Positions 41,575 through 49,990 are shown, counted from the first letter of the stretch. The stretch is DNA of 64,000 bases from Galbibacter orientalis DSM 19592 (GCF_000260115.1 NZ_JH651379.1:1-64000); one strand, 5' to 3'. Numbers and translations are program-made. The notes: generated from the letters alone by a model not told the origin.

Positions 41575-42531
41575 TTATTTTAAGCCAAGATAACCCATAT
41601 ACTCTTCGAAAGTTAATACTGAATTCCTTGGATTGGTTGAAAGAGCACTTTGTATCATTGCTTTGTCGGAAGTCACAAAAATAGTTCTAGCTTTCCCAAT
41701 ATAGTTTTGACCAACATAATACATCATCAAGATATCCCAAATAAAATTGGATCGACTATTTTCATACAGATTGAATTCGCTATTAACCAGATTTTCCAAG
41801 ACAGATTTATGAAGTGCAATGGGTTCTGGAAAAATATTAATAAAATCCTTTGCCATTGGTGGCAATTGAGTTAGAACATCTTTATGCTCTTTATGAGGTA
41901 ATTTGCCTTCAGCAACTAGTGCAGCTCTAACTATATACATATTACCCATTGCTAACTGTATTGACATTTCTTCTGACCTGATATCTTTTAGAGCTTTTTT
42001 TCTTCCAGCTGGATTGTTTTCAAAGGTTTTCCATCCATTAAGATTAGGGTCAAAAATTTCCAAAAACTGTTTCATACCATCCGCAAACTCATCTTCGACA
42101 ATTTTTACATCTTGTGCGTTTAAATTCAGGGCTCGCTGAAATTTAGTAAAGACATATTTATTCGGGTTCTTGGCGAAGTGAAAAACAATCTGACCTAAAG
42201 CGGTATTTGTCTCTACTCTTCTGTCTATAACTAGGTTGAAGAATGCTTTGCTTATCAATAATTCATATATAGGAATCATTGAATAATCAGAGTTATTGCC
42301 GCTGTGGTAATACAATGCCTTTATCGCCTTTAGGCACTTATTGAATGAAGGGTCATTTTTATTTGCGATGTGAGCCAAAAGCTCTCTAGCTACAATAGGG
42401 TTGAGTAGAGGTTCAATATCATTTTGTTGCTCACGGTGTTTTATTTTCTTTAATATCTTATCTAATTGTCGATTCGTTTTGCCTGTAGCTAAATATCTAT
42501 ATGCGTTGGTATCAAATATTACTTTTTCCAT
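41575..42531 (-). CDS. PIN-domain protein (nuclease island)
   Basis: A 318-residue protein. PIN motifs are visible: VIFDTNAYRYL (first Asp, residue about 7), NPIVARELLAHI (Glu about 50), and near the end NFIWDILMMYYVGQNY with TIFVTSDKAM (Asp residues). It has a long central helical insert. It is the first gene of the island and lies 110 bp downstream of the integrase end. No antitoxin-sized partner is next to it; the partner would have to be one of the larger island proteins. Confidence 0.7.
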   Translation of the reverse strand: MEKVIFDTNAYRYLATGKTNRQLDKILKKIKHREQQNDIEPLLNPIVARELLAHIANKNDPSFNKCLKAIKALYYHSGNNSDYSMIPIYELLISKAFFNLVIDRRVETNTALGQIVFHFAKNPNKYVFTKFQRALNLNAQDVKIVEDEFADGMKQFLEIFDPNLNGWKTFENNPAGRKKALKDIRSEEMSIQLAMGNMYIVRAALVAEGKLPHKEHKDVLTQLPPMAKDFINIFPEPIALHKSVLENLVNSEFNLYENSRSNFIWDILMMYYVGQNYIGKARTIFVTSDKAMIQSALSTNPRNSVLTFEEYMGYLGLK

Positions 42532-42643
42532 AATTTTTCTATTTTATTGTATACATACTTCTAATATATACTCATAGAAAAAAAAGTAAATATTGTTTAG
42601 TGGTTATCTCAATTTTTATCATTGATTTTACTGTTATTTATAA

Positions 42644-43975
42644 TTAAAAGTTTATCACGCTATCTAACGCATCATCAGCATCTTTATGTATGAAATTGGC
42701 TTGATAATTTAGAGTCGTTTTTAAGTCACTATGTCGATACAATTTTTGCAGCATTAAAGGGTGAATCTTATCCCCAGCTATATTCCCGAAACTGTGTCGG
42801 GCAATATGGTTAGATAAGTTTTTTTCTATTTTACATTGTTCAGAAATCCTCTTCAAATATTTATTAAAAAGCTTTGTGGCATTTCTTGTTTTTATAAAAA
42901 TACCTTCTGCATTTTTAGCTTCAGCATCTTTCAAAAAAGGAAATACAAAACCATTATTGATTCTTTTTTCTTTTTTGTAGATATCCAAAATTGTTTTTGC
43001 TTTATCTGGGATTTTAAGGCTAAGTGGTTTCTCATTTTTGTTCATTACATAAAACAAACGATTATCTTTAAAATCAGTCCATTTAAGCTGTACAATATCG
43101 GATATGCGAATTCCCGCGAAATAAAAAGCTACCAACCACACATTACGCGTATGCCAAATGGAAGTTCCTTTTTCTAAGTCTAGATCTTCAACTCTTTCTA
43201 TCTCTTCTATAGTCAAACCAATTTTATGTCCGGATCCGATTCGTATTTTTTCCTTATCCCCTGCAAACGGATAGTATTTCGAATCTACAACCCCCTCTTT
43301 TATCGCTAAGTTGAAAAGTGTCCGGATGAAAATAAGTTGATTGGTAATGGTACGCGTTTTTTGTCCCAAATCAGCTTTGCAAAATGTTTTATACCTTTCA
43401 ATAAAGCGCTCATTAATATCTTGAAATCGTAATGTTTTATTCTTTTTGAAATATTGAACTGAGTCTATAAAAGAATTTTCCGATTTACGCCCCTTGCTAA
43501 TGCGTTTCTTACGACGTTCTCTAATGTCATTAATAATTGTGGCCTTGTCCAATGCCGTTTTCAAGTTCAGAAATTCTTCTAGATTGTAAAGAATGGATAA
43601 TTCGGATTTTGCTACAGAGAAAGTACCACGCTCATATTTGCTTTTTATACGGTCGGAAGCAACGGCAAAAAAAGATTTTGAACCTCTTGCACCTTTGAGT
43701 TTTTGTTTAACCTGTTTTGGAGTAACGCTATCTTTTGAATTAAAAGATACATCATTCGCTTCAATGAGCTTTTTCATTAAGAAGTTGTTCAGCTTTTTTG
43801 AATTTGGATGGGAACTTTTGACTTTTCCCGTAACGTTATCCCAATCCTTTTCTAGTACGTATAGACCAGTAAAGAAATAATTAGTTTTATAATCCTTACT
43901 GATTCGTACTGCGAGTGGAGCAGTACCATCCCTTTTTTGCTTATTTTTTCTTCTTACAATCTTTATGGCTGCCAT
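42644..43975 (-). CDS. Tyrosine recombinase (integrase) of the 41.5 kb element
   Basis: A 443-residue integrase of the same family as the one at 1296-2504, but longer by about 40 residues in the linker between the arm-binding and core-binding domains (YNLEEFLNLKTALDKATIIN region). Catalytic motifs are FYFAGIRISDIVQLKW (Arg), NHIARHSFGNIAGDK (HxxR) and KLYRHSDLKTTLNYQ (Tyr). It ends FIHKDADDALDSVINF. It sits 175 bp from the tRNA-Met fragment at 44151 and should recombine the 46-bp repeats. Confidence 0.95.
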   Translation of the reverse strand: MAAIKIVRRKNKQKRDGTAPLAVRISKDYKTNYFFTGLYVLEKDWDNVTGKVKSSHPNSKKLNNFLMKKLIEANDVSFNSKDSVTPKQVKQKLKGARGSKSFFAVASDRIKSKYERGTFSVAKSELSILYNLEEFLNLKTALDKATIINDIRERRKKRISKGRKSENSFIDSVQYFKKNKTLRFQDINERFIERYKTFCKADLGQKTRTITNQLIFIRTLFNLAIKEGVVDSKYYPFAGDKEKIRIGSGHKIGLTIEEIERVEDLDLEKGTSIWHTRNVWLVAFYFAGIRISDIVQLKWTDFKDNRLFYVMNKNEKPLSLKIPDKAKTILDIYKKEKRINNGFVFPFLKDAEAKNAEGIFIKTRNATKLFNKYLKRISEQCKIEKNLSNHIARHSFGNIAGDKIHPLMLQKLYRHSDLKTTLNYQANFIHKDADDALDSVINF

Positions 43976-44023
43976 CGTGAGAAATTTTAAGAGGTATAAA
44001 AATAAGGAATATTTTTAAAAATG

Positions 44024-44044
44024 GGTACAGAATAGGTACAGAAT
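44024..44044 (+). repeat. Tandem 11-bp repeat, proximal arm site of the 41.5 kb element
   Basis: GGTACAGAATA followed by GGTACAGAAT, identical to the unit at 2759-2779 and 49 bp upstream of the integrase start. Integrase binding and control of the integrase promoter are inferred. Confidence 0.6.
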
Positions 44045-44150
44045 AATTTGATTTTAGATGATATTAATTGATATTTCAAATTATTGAATCCTAGCAATAA
44101 TCATTGATTTCAGAGGGTTTACGGTAAATATTGAGCCTCTAAAGACAAAG

Positions 44151-44196
44151 CTCATAACCCGAAGGTCACTGGTTCGAGTCCAGTTCCCGCTACTAG
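44151..44196 (+). other. Attachment site: second copy of the tRNA-Met 3' half
   Basis: 46 bp identical to 2666-2711, starting at the anticodon loop CTCATAA and ending ACTAG. No 5' half of the tRNA is present upstream. It marks the right end of the 41.5 kb element and the left end of the next one. Confidence 0.85.
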
Positions 44197-44203
44197 GAAT
44201 AAC

Positions 44204-44232
44204 AAGGGTTTCAAGAGATTGAGACCCTTTTT
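44204..44232 (+). terminator. Terminator after the second tRNA fragment
   Basis: AAGGGTTTCAA / TTGAGACCCTT stem with a GAGA loop and six T. Sequence unlike the 2721 terminator, so it is not part of the repeated att unit. Confidence 0.75.
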
Positions 44233-44252
44233 TAATGCCCTAATCCAGCTCA

Positions 44253-44273
44253 GGTAAAACATAGGTAAAACAT
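44253..44273 (+). repeat. Tandem 11-bp repeat, arm site of a third element
   Basis: GGTAAAACATA followed by GGTAAAACAT. It differs from both neighbouring units in the middle bases, and sits to the right of the att copy where the third element begins. Confidence 0.55.
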
Positions 44274-44396
44274 TTTCCTTTTTTCATATTTTTTGTTGAA
44301 TATTGATTTTGATTGGCAAACCCAGTGTGTTTTACCAAATAAAAGACTTTGGGAGTCGCTAATCATAAATCTTGTCCAAATCAAAAATTATATTTT

Positions 44397-45479
44397 TTAC
44401 TGCTCTAAAATGGCCATCAATTTATGATTTAGATATAGTTTTTCTTTCCCTACCTTTTCAGAGATTAGAAAACCTGTCTTCTCCAAATCTGAAAGATAAT
44501 TACCAACGGTTTTTGATGTCCCTAATCCAGCGTCAACTAAGAATTGACGTTTAGTGTAAGGCAGTCTAAAAAGAGTCTCAACCAAATCTTTTGAGTACGC
44601 TTTAGGTAATGAATTTTTTATTTCCTCTCCCATAGTTTCCATTAAGCCTGTAACACTTTTTAAGCGTTCCAGTCCTTTTTTAGCGGTATAATCAATCATC
44701 TCGAGCATGTAAAGTATCCAAGATTCCCAATTTTGATCTTCAGTTACTTGACGTAATTTAGAATAATATTCAGCTTTATTCTTAATAATGTATTCGCTTA
44801 GATAAATAGCTGGTGTATCCAGCAGTTTTTCTAATTTCAGATAAAGTAACAACAAAATTCTACCTGTTCTACCATTCCCGTCTCCAAACGGATGAATCGC
44901 CTCAAATTGATAATGTAATAATGCCATTTTTATTAAGGGATCTATTGATCTTTCATTATTGATAAATATTTCTAGATTATCTAGTTTTTCCCTTATTACA
45001 TTTTCGCCTGTAGGCGGGATATATATTGTTTCCCCTTGTAAATTTTTTAGAGCTGTTCCAGGAGTAGATCGTATCCCTGCTTTATTTTTCTTTATACTTT
45101 GTACAATTTCAATACACAAATTAGTTGTTATAAAGGGACGCTTCTCTATGATTTTTAAACCGTTCCATAACGCTTCTTTGTAACTAATAACTTCTTTGGT
45201 AGCTGGATTGTCAAATTTTTTATCTGCAACTATAGATTTGTATAGGTCATCGTTGGTAGTAATAATGTTCTCAATTTCAGAACTAGCTTTAGCCTCTTGT
45301 AAATGAATGGTGTCTAAAAATAAGGTTGGATTAGGTAAATTTGTTAGCATACCATTAAGTTGTGCTAAAGACCTACTAGCCTCAATTGTTTTTCGCAACA
45401 CAGTTGTAGTTTCTAAATTTGTTTTAGGTGGTAACTGAGGTAAATTATTGTACGGTGTATTTCTATTAAACTTGGTCAT
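44397..45479 (-). CDS. Fic-family protein with N-terminal inhibitory motif and C-terminal winged helix
   Basis: A 360-residue Fic enzyme, expected to AMPylate or otherwise nucleotidylate target proteins. The active-site motif is HPFGDGNGRTGR (about 196-207). The inhibitory helix motif (S/T)xxxE(G/N) is visible as SSEIEN near residue 66, so this is a self-inhibited class II member. The C-terminus (KRQFLVDAGLGTSKTVGNYL, then DLEKTGFLISEKVGKEK) is a winged helix likely to bind DNA. The promoter carries four copies of a related operator-like motif (45482-45579), suggesting autoregulation. Confidence 0.92.
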   Translation of the reverse strand: MTKFNRNTPYNNLPQLPPKTNLETTTVLRKTIEASRSLAQLNGMLTNLPNPTLFLDTIHLQEAKASSEIENIITTNDDLYKSIVADKKFDNPATKEVISYKEALWNGLKIIEKRPFITTNLCIEIVQSIKKNKAGIRSTPGTALKNLQGETIYIPPTGENVIREKLDNLEIFINNERSIDPLIKMALLHYQFEAIHPFGDGNGRTGRILLLLYLKLEKLLDTPAIYLSEYIIKNKAEYYSKLRQVTEDQNWESWILYMLEMIDYTAKKGLERLKSVTGLMETMGEEIKNSLPKAYSKDLVETLFRLPYTKRQFLVDAGLGTSKTVGNYLSDLEKTGFLISEKVGKEKLYLNHKLMAILEQ

Positions 45480-45481
45480 TT

Positions 45482-45579
45482 AAACGAGGGTAAAATTTAC
45501 ATGTGTTATTTAAACGAGAGTAAATATAGTTATTTTTTACCTCTGTTTGATGCTCGAACGTAAATATTACCTTCGTTTA
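45482..45579. promoter_or_regulatory. Four-copy operator array upstream of the fic gene
   Basis: AAACGAGGGTAAA (45482-45494) and AAACGAGAGTAAA (45512-45524) lie 30 bp apart in the plus direction. TTTACCTCTGTTT (45536-45548) and TTACCTTCGTTTA (45567-45579) are inverted copies 31 bp apart. The array sits right against the fic start. Three-turn spacing on both sides suggests cooperative binding, perhaps by the Fic winged helix. Confidence 0.6.
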
Positions 45580-45690
45580 CTCGGGATTTAAAGTAACTCC
45601 ATCTATTAATACCGTGAAAAAGGGCTCTATTAAAACCTTATCTATGATTGTAATTACACAAATTTTGACAAAAACATAATAGTCATTTGC

Positions 45691-46518
45691 TTAGATGTGG
45701 CGGAATTCTAAAACCACCTTCCTACCTCCATTCAATTCTTGCAATTCCACCAATAATTTTTCCTTGTCTCCTAGCACATATTTTGGCAGTACATATACAA
45801 ATCTAAGTAACTGACCATTCCATATCTTATTATGAGGGTTACAAATGTATATCGGTTTCATTTCAAGTCTTTGGTAAGAAGATTTTCGCTTTTTATTCCC
45901 ACTGACACTGTAAACTTTTAAAAAATCAGTTTCAAAAGTAATACCCGAAGTATTGGATACTTCCATAACTAAATAAGTTTCAGATTTGTGATAAACCATT
46001 TTCTGAAGCTGTAGTTTAATTCCATTCCTTTTTTTAAAAGCTAATCTTTTAGGGGTGGTTTTAAGTAAATATCTACTGAAGGATTTATAGTATGCCATAC
46101 TTTTCTCCATACTATCCAATGCTATCTGTTTGTGTTTTGGCTTCGCTGAAAGCGGTACTTCAGTACCTATACTTTCTGTTCTTGACACAAAATAATTTAG
46201 TTTAGGTAGCTGTTCTGCATATTTTAAAATATATGAATACACCTGCCCATCATCAGTAACAACTAACAAATTACTTGCTTCCCCAGACTGCGCTTGTAAT
46301 AACCCGAAATACTGTTTTGTCTCCCGATTATAAGTAAATACAAAATGAGAAGCCCCTGTAATTCCTTGACGGATAGCCTGTGGAAAAAACAACGCCACAC
46401 TTTTCTTATTATTAGCATACAACGTATCCAATATAACTTGGGCATGTAAAGAGCTTGATAGAATTATGGTTATAAGTATAATTATTGTTTTCATGTCTTT
46501 ATATTTAATGTTTTTCAA
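45691..46518 (-). CDS. traN: Conjugative transfer protein TraN (DUF4138 family)
   Basis: A 275-residue component of the Bacteroidota conjugation apparatus, exported (signal-like ILITIILSSSLHAQ near residues 11-27; the start MKNIKYKDMK could also be the Met at residue 9). It shows ALFFPQAIRQGITGASHFVFTYN and VVTDDGQVYSYIL, typical of TraN. Third in the order TraK - TraM - TraN. Confidence 0.85.
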   Translation of the reverse strand: MKNIKYKDMKTIIILITIILSSSLHAQVILDTLYANNKKSVALFFPQAIRQGITGASHFVFTYNRETKQYFGLLQAQSGEASNLLVVTDDGQVYSYILKYAEQLPKLNYFVSRTESIGTEVPLSAKPKHKQIALDSMEKSMAYYKSFSRYLLKTTPKRLAFKKRNGIKLQLQKMVYHKSETYLVMEVSNTSGITFETDFLKVYSVSGNKKRKSSYQRLEMKPIYICNPHNKIWNGQLLRFVYVLPKYVLGDKEKLLVELQELNGGRKVVLEFRHI

Positions 46519-46580
46519 ATGTCAAATGAAACATCCATACAATCATCTCCTTATATGTTCAAGAAATAACAAAGAATGTC

Positions 46581-47540
46581 TCATTGCTTGAGTTTTAATA
46601 TTAATTGATAATTGTCCATTACCGTCACCTTCACTTGTCGGTTACTCCTTCTAAAAAGCTGCTTGATACCACTTACTTGTGGTACTCCAGCTAGGTTGAT
46701 ATCATCTACCACATCACCAACCACTTGTTTTCGTATTTCTTCTTGGAAACTGTTTTCTATATAAATTCCTTTACTCCCGTCATCAAGATCAAAGGCTTCA
46801 AATGGAATGTTGCGACCATTAATCTGTTCAATACGTAAGAGGGTTCGATTGGGTTTAAAACTTACAAAACCATACAGTAAGGTATTTTTATCAAGAGTGA
46901 TTCCATCTACTTTGGCAGAATTGGAAAGTCGCATACGTAATCTATAATCTTGCTTTACGGTTTGCGTACCATCTACTCGCACCCTTAATTCTTCATCTGT
47001 ATTACGTAAATGCTGTTCAACGTTTTCTTCTGGATTTGAAGCAAAAAAGAGTTGATGTTCCAATCCTATTTCTTTTGCGCGAATCTGTAATTCTTTTTCT
47101 TCAATGGTAGAAGTATCGATCTCAGAAATATCATAAACTTGATGTATGGGCTCCTTAGGCTCATCTGAATAATTTTCTTCTAACTGTTTTAATGCTGCTA
47201 TGTTTTCATATCGCTTTTGGCCCAGAAAATAAACACTGTCAATCATTCTTTTTTTGCGGATACTATCTTGCTCTACATTGTAATATCCTAAAGAGTCCAA
47301 TAAACTATCATCATAGACACTTGGGGCATTGATTTCCCGCGCTTCTTTTAAGGCCTCTATAGCCTCCATTTTACTTTCATATTGTTTCTGCTCTTTACCT
47401 AGTTTAGGGACAAGCACTTGATTGTTTTTAATAGTCGCATCTTCATCCTTTCTAAAAGTGATGATGGCATAAAAAACAATAAATAAGACCACGCTTGCAA
47501 TGATCAACACCATTACAATTTTACTTTTCTGGATTTTCAT
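46581..47540 (-). CDS. traM: Conjugative transfer protein TraM
   Basis: A 319-residue VirB10-like component with one N-terminal membrane helix (MVLIIASVVLFIVFYAIITF), a long charged periplasmic linker and a C-terminal beta-rich domain: TLLYGFVSFKPNRTLLRIEQ, then IPFEAFDLDDGSKGIYIENS and GVPQVSGIKQLFRRSNRQVK. It lies 60 bp upstream of traN. Confidence 0.88.
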   Translation of the reverse strand: MKIQKSKIVMVLIIASVVLFIVFYAIITFRKDEDATIKNNQVLVPKLGKEQKQYESKMEAIEALKEAREINAPSVYDDSLLDSLGYYNVEQDSIRKKRMIDSVYFLGQKRYENIAALKQLEENYSDEPKEPIHQVYDISEIDTSTIEEKELQIRAKEIGLEHQLFFASNPEENVEQHLRNTDEELRVRVDGTQTVKQDYRLRMRLSNSAKVDGITLDKNTLLYGFVSFKPNRTLLRIEQINGRNIPFEAFDLDDGSKGIYIENSFQEEIRKQVVGDVVDDINLAGVPQVSGIKQLFRRSNRQVKVTVMDNYQLILKLKQ

Positions 47541-47604
47541 CTGTGCTTTTTATTTTTTCAATTGGTCAGATGGAATTCGCCATCTAACATTATAGAGCAT
47601 CTAC

Positions 47605-48234
47605 TTATTGGTTATGGCTCATTTCATAATCTTCAAGTTTTCTAAGTGTATTTTCAAAATAGTCTGTAATCAATAACCCATGAGGGTTATGCGGAAAGTT
47701 CCGATCCACATGAATCAGGTTTCCGCTAGATATAAGTTCATAAGTATCGATTATGGAGCCTCGGTTAATTTGGAAAATGGTTACGGTCTTGAATTTATAA
47801 GGTTCGCTCTCCAGTTCAACCTTAGACTGAATACTAATGACGTTCTGTACAAGGGAATATTGCAAAAGACGATTATAAACACCTTCTGCCTGTTTTTGTC
47901 GAAACAAATCCGCTACAGCATTGTTACTAAGCCAAAGCGCCTTTTCTATTTGCTTCTTGTAATTATTGGCATCAATATTATAAAAGTAGTGGTGAAAGCG
48001 TTCTAAATGTGCCAAGGCCTCAACTTCCAAATTTTCTCGTTGATGTACTACTTTTAAAGGGATGATGTCACCTTTGCTACTTACTACAAAAGCATTGTTT
48101 TGGGATTCCCTGTGAATCTTGATGGTCATCAGGATAGATACAACACAAACTAAAGCAGAACAGCCCACAGTTGCTATTACGATAAAACGGTTGGTGCGAA
48201 GCACATCAAAGATATTTTTATAAGGTATTTGCAT
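47605..48234 (-). CDS. traK: Conjugative transfer protein TraK
   Basis: A 209-residue VirB8-like membrane protein with a single helix (FIVIATVGCSALVCVVSILM, about 17-36) and a conserved periplasmic domain (AHLERFHHYFYNIDANNYKK; SIDTYELISSGNLIHVDRNF-like end). TraL, usually between TraK and TraM, is not present in the 64-bp gap. Confidence 0.88.
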   Translation of the reverse strand: MQIPYKNIFDVLRTNRFIVIATVGCSALVCVVSILMTIKIHRESQNNAFVVSSKGDIIPLKVVHQRENLEVEALAHLERFHHYFYNIDANNYKKQIEKALWLSNNAVADLFRQKQAEGVYNRLLQYSLVQNVISIQSKVELESEPYKFKTVTIFQINRGSIIDTYELISSGNLIHVDRNFPHNPHGLLITDYFENTLRKLEDYEMSHNQ

Positions 48235-48253
48235 ACTGATTTGATTTTAGTTT

Positions 48254-48508
48254 TCACGAACTTCCAGTAAAAAGTCTTAGGACAAAGGTGCTGGCTTTTC
48301 GATACAGTTTAAATTTGAGTAGTACAATAAACCCGATGGAAGCACATTCAACCACTGGAGCAAAAAATTCATCTCCCCAATCTGTACCGAACAAGTCCAT
48401 CCAAAAATGGGTATTGATTTCAGTGTAAAGGTTGTTTACAAATACATTGACCAAAAAGAAGGCAGGTACAAGCATGTACACCCCCGCATAAAGCTTAAAA
48501 AACGTATA
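48254..48508 (-). pseudogene. C-terminal stub of a transfer-operon membrane protein (TraJ-like position)
   Basis: The open frame reads from the relaxase junction: AYTFFKLYAGVYMLVPAFFL, VNVFVNNLYTEINTHFWMDL and VVECASIGFIVLLKFKLYRK, ending LFTGSS. An internal ATG gives a 75-residue ORF (48254-48481) with two hydrophobic stretches. Its position just before traK is that of traJ. I infer that the first part of traJ was lost when the relaxase gene was fused to this region by deletion. Confidence 0.45.
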
Positions 48509-48510
48509 AG

Positions 48511-49245
48511 CTAAACAAAACCTCGCTTCACCGTTTTGCCGTTCATTTCCACTTCCGAAGCTTTGTACTTACTTCCTGGAGACAAGCTATAACGATTAGA
48601 TGTGTCCTTGCGGCTCACAATAATATGAATATGACTTTGAGGACCTGGTTTGAGCATCCCAGGAACAATTCGTTTTCCATTCAATTGATGTGGTGCTTTT
48701 TGTTCTAGATGATTGATCTGTCTTTGAAGTTTCTTAATATTTCCACGCACTTCTCCTCGCTCTATCCGTCGAATATCTTGTTTCAACTCTAATATTTGAG
48801 AGGCATAAGGTTGATTTTCCCGAATCTGTTTATCGGTTTCTTTAAAGGTGCGTTGTCGCTCCACCTTGGCATAATATTTAATATCATCAATAGATACAGG
48901 CTTCCCGTCAATTTCCCGATTGAAGGCTTTAGCATAGGTTTTCATAGCTTCTCTAGTGTACTTTTTTAAAGCTTCAGGAGCATCTCCAATAGCTCTGAGT
49001 TCCCGCTGACTTGGATTCAATGTAATGGAATAAAATTTGGGCTCTGCTTTTTTAAGTTTAGCTGTATTGCTATCAATTTCCTTGACAACCTCTTCGGCGG
49101 ATATGTCATTATGATGTTGATCAAAAAACTGTTCTAGTTCAGGCATGGGTTTTCCTTCATTCTCTTTTTCGAGATAATCCACAAAAGCGGCTGCACTTTG
49201 TCCAAAATTCCCACTAAGACTTTGTGCGGTAATGGTGATGTACAT
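48511..49245 (-). pseudogene. Relaxase (MobB type, DUF5712), 3' truncated
   Basis: 244 residues aligning with the first 70% of the intact relaxase at 14661-15692 (MYITITAQSLSGNFGQSAAA, HIHIIVSRKD, SPGSKYKASEVEMNGKTVKR). It stops after KRGFV, exactly where the intact protein goes on RGFDRDQFFERAEKTF. The C-terminal third, the coupling protein and the early tra genes are gone. The histidine motif is kept, so nicking cannot be excluded, but transfer is unlikely. Confidence 0.8.
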
Positions 49246-49798
49246 GATTCAACGATTTTTTAAAATTCTCCAATTCATTTTTATCCATATCCAGTTTATG
49301 ATATCCTTTTCCAAAAGTTCCTTTTACATAGTTTAATTGATTCCATAGCTCCTCTACCCTATTTTTATAATGACTCAGTTCCTTTTGCATCTCTTCATAA
49401 CGATTACGGTAATGTTCTAATTCGGCATCCCTGGTTAAGAGTTCGGGAGCACCAAAATCAAAGCTTCCCTCCTGTTCTTTCCATTGTTTACTGTGGGATT
49501 CCATTTGAGAAACCTCTTGAAATAAAATATCCAACATCGCTTTAGTGGGAAGGGTTTGCTCTTTTTCAATGTTACGAATGATGGCTATCAGGGCATTAAT
49601 ACGTTTTTTGGTATCATCCTTTTTCACTCCAAGATTCTCATTTGGAGAAAGGTTATTCCATTTAAAAAAGTTCAGCATGGCTTCTAGCGTTTCCGAATGT
49701 GATTTAGAAACGTCTTTGGAATATCTCCTAAACCGATCTGCTATTTCTTTTTTAATACTAATAGCTGAAAAGCGATATTTTTCATATGTTTTTTCCAT
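49214..49798 (-). CDS. MobC-type mobilization protein
   Basis: 194 residues from the ATG at 49798 (MEKTYEKYRFSAISIKKEIA). The longer reading from 49831 would span an operator repeat. It aligns with the broken mobC at 14269, then has a coiled coil (ELEHYRNRYEEMQKELSHYK, about 110-160). The ORF overlaps the relaxase start by 32 bp. It would bind near oriT and assist the relaxase, and probably also controls its own promoter. Confidence 0.8.
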   Translation of the reverse strand: MEKTYEKYRFSAISIKKEIADRFRRYSKDVSKSHSETLEAMLNFFKWNNLSPNENLGVKKDDTKKRINALIAIIRNIEKEQTLPTKAMLDILFQEVSQMESHSKQWKEQEGSFDFGAPELLTRDAELEHYRNRYEEMQKELSHYKNRVEELWNQLNYVKGTFGKGYHKLDMDKNELENFKKSLNHVHHHYRTKS

Positions 49799-49852
49799 AT
49801 TTACTGTAAAAAAGTCCCTTTTTATGGGCATTCCAACGGTATTTACTGTAAA
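49799..49852. promoter_or_regulatory. Paired palindromes 42 bp apart before the second mobC
   Basis: TTTAC-T-GTAAA occurs within 49799-49810 and again within 49841-49852, the near copy touching the mobC ATG. The spacing equals that of the ATTTG-CGA-CAAAT pair before the first mobC. Confidence 0.55.
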
Positions 49853-49938
49853 CCCCTGGAAATCGGTACAATTAAATTGTTTTTAAATAATTGATTGTCA
49901 GTTAATTAAAATCTAAAAACAAATCGGAACACCGCAAC

Positions 49939-49990
49939 GCGTGTTACCCTCTTGCTACTCCTTTTTGTCCCGCAGGGACAAAATTCATAC
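49939..49990. other. Candidate origin of transfer (oriT), inverted copy
   Basis: 49939-49962 is the exact reverse complement of the 24-bp core at 14098-14121, followed by TTTTTGTCCC and GGGACAAAATT, which matches the ATTTTGTCCC flank of the other copy. The rest of the gap 49853-50197 holds an AT-rich stretch and a short hairpin with no gene seen. Confidence 0.6.

Larger units (their letters stand above)
2712..44196. mobile_element. 41.5 kb integrative element inserted in a tRNA-Met 3' end
   Basis: Bounded by exact 46-bp direct repeats of the tRNA-Met 3' half (2666-2711 and 44151-44196). Both ends carry the same tandem repeat GGTACAGAATA/GGTACAGAAT in the same orientation (2759-2779 and 44024-44044). 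The integrase lies next to the right copy. A mobilization module (12.6-17.3 kb) is present but no other conjugation genes are, so today it resembles an integrative mobilizable element or a decayed ICE needing a helper. Cargo covers toxin-antitoxin, redox, organic-peroxide, efflux and nuclease genes. Truncated ISs and relic genes show that it grew and shrank in steps. Confidence 0.75.

Noticed and set aside
38560-42531. Identification of the nuclease island as a known named defence system
   Set aside because: Individual motifs fit PIN, SEC-C and PD-(D/E)XK, but I could not match the full set to a catalogued system from sequence alone, so no name is given.
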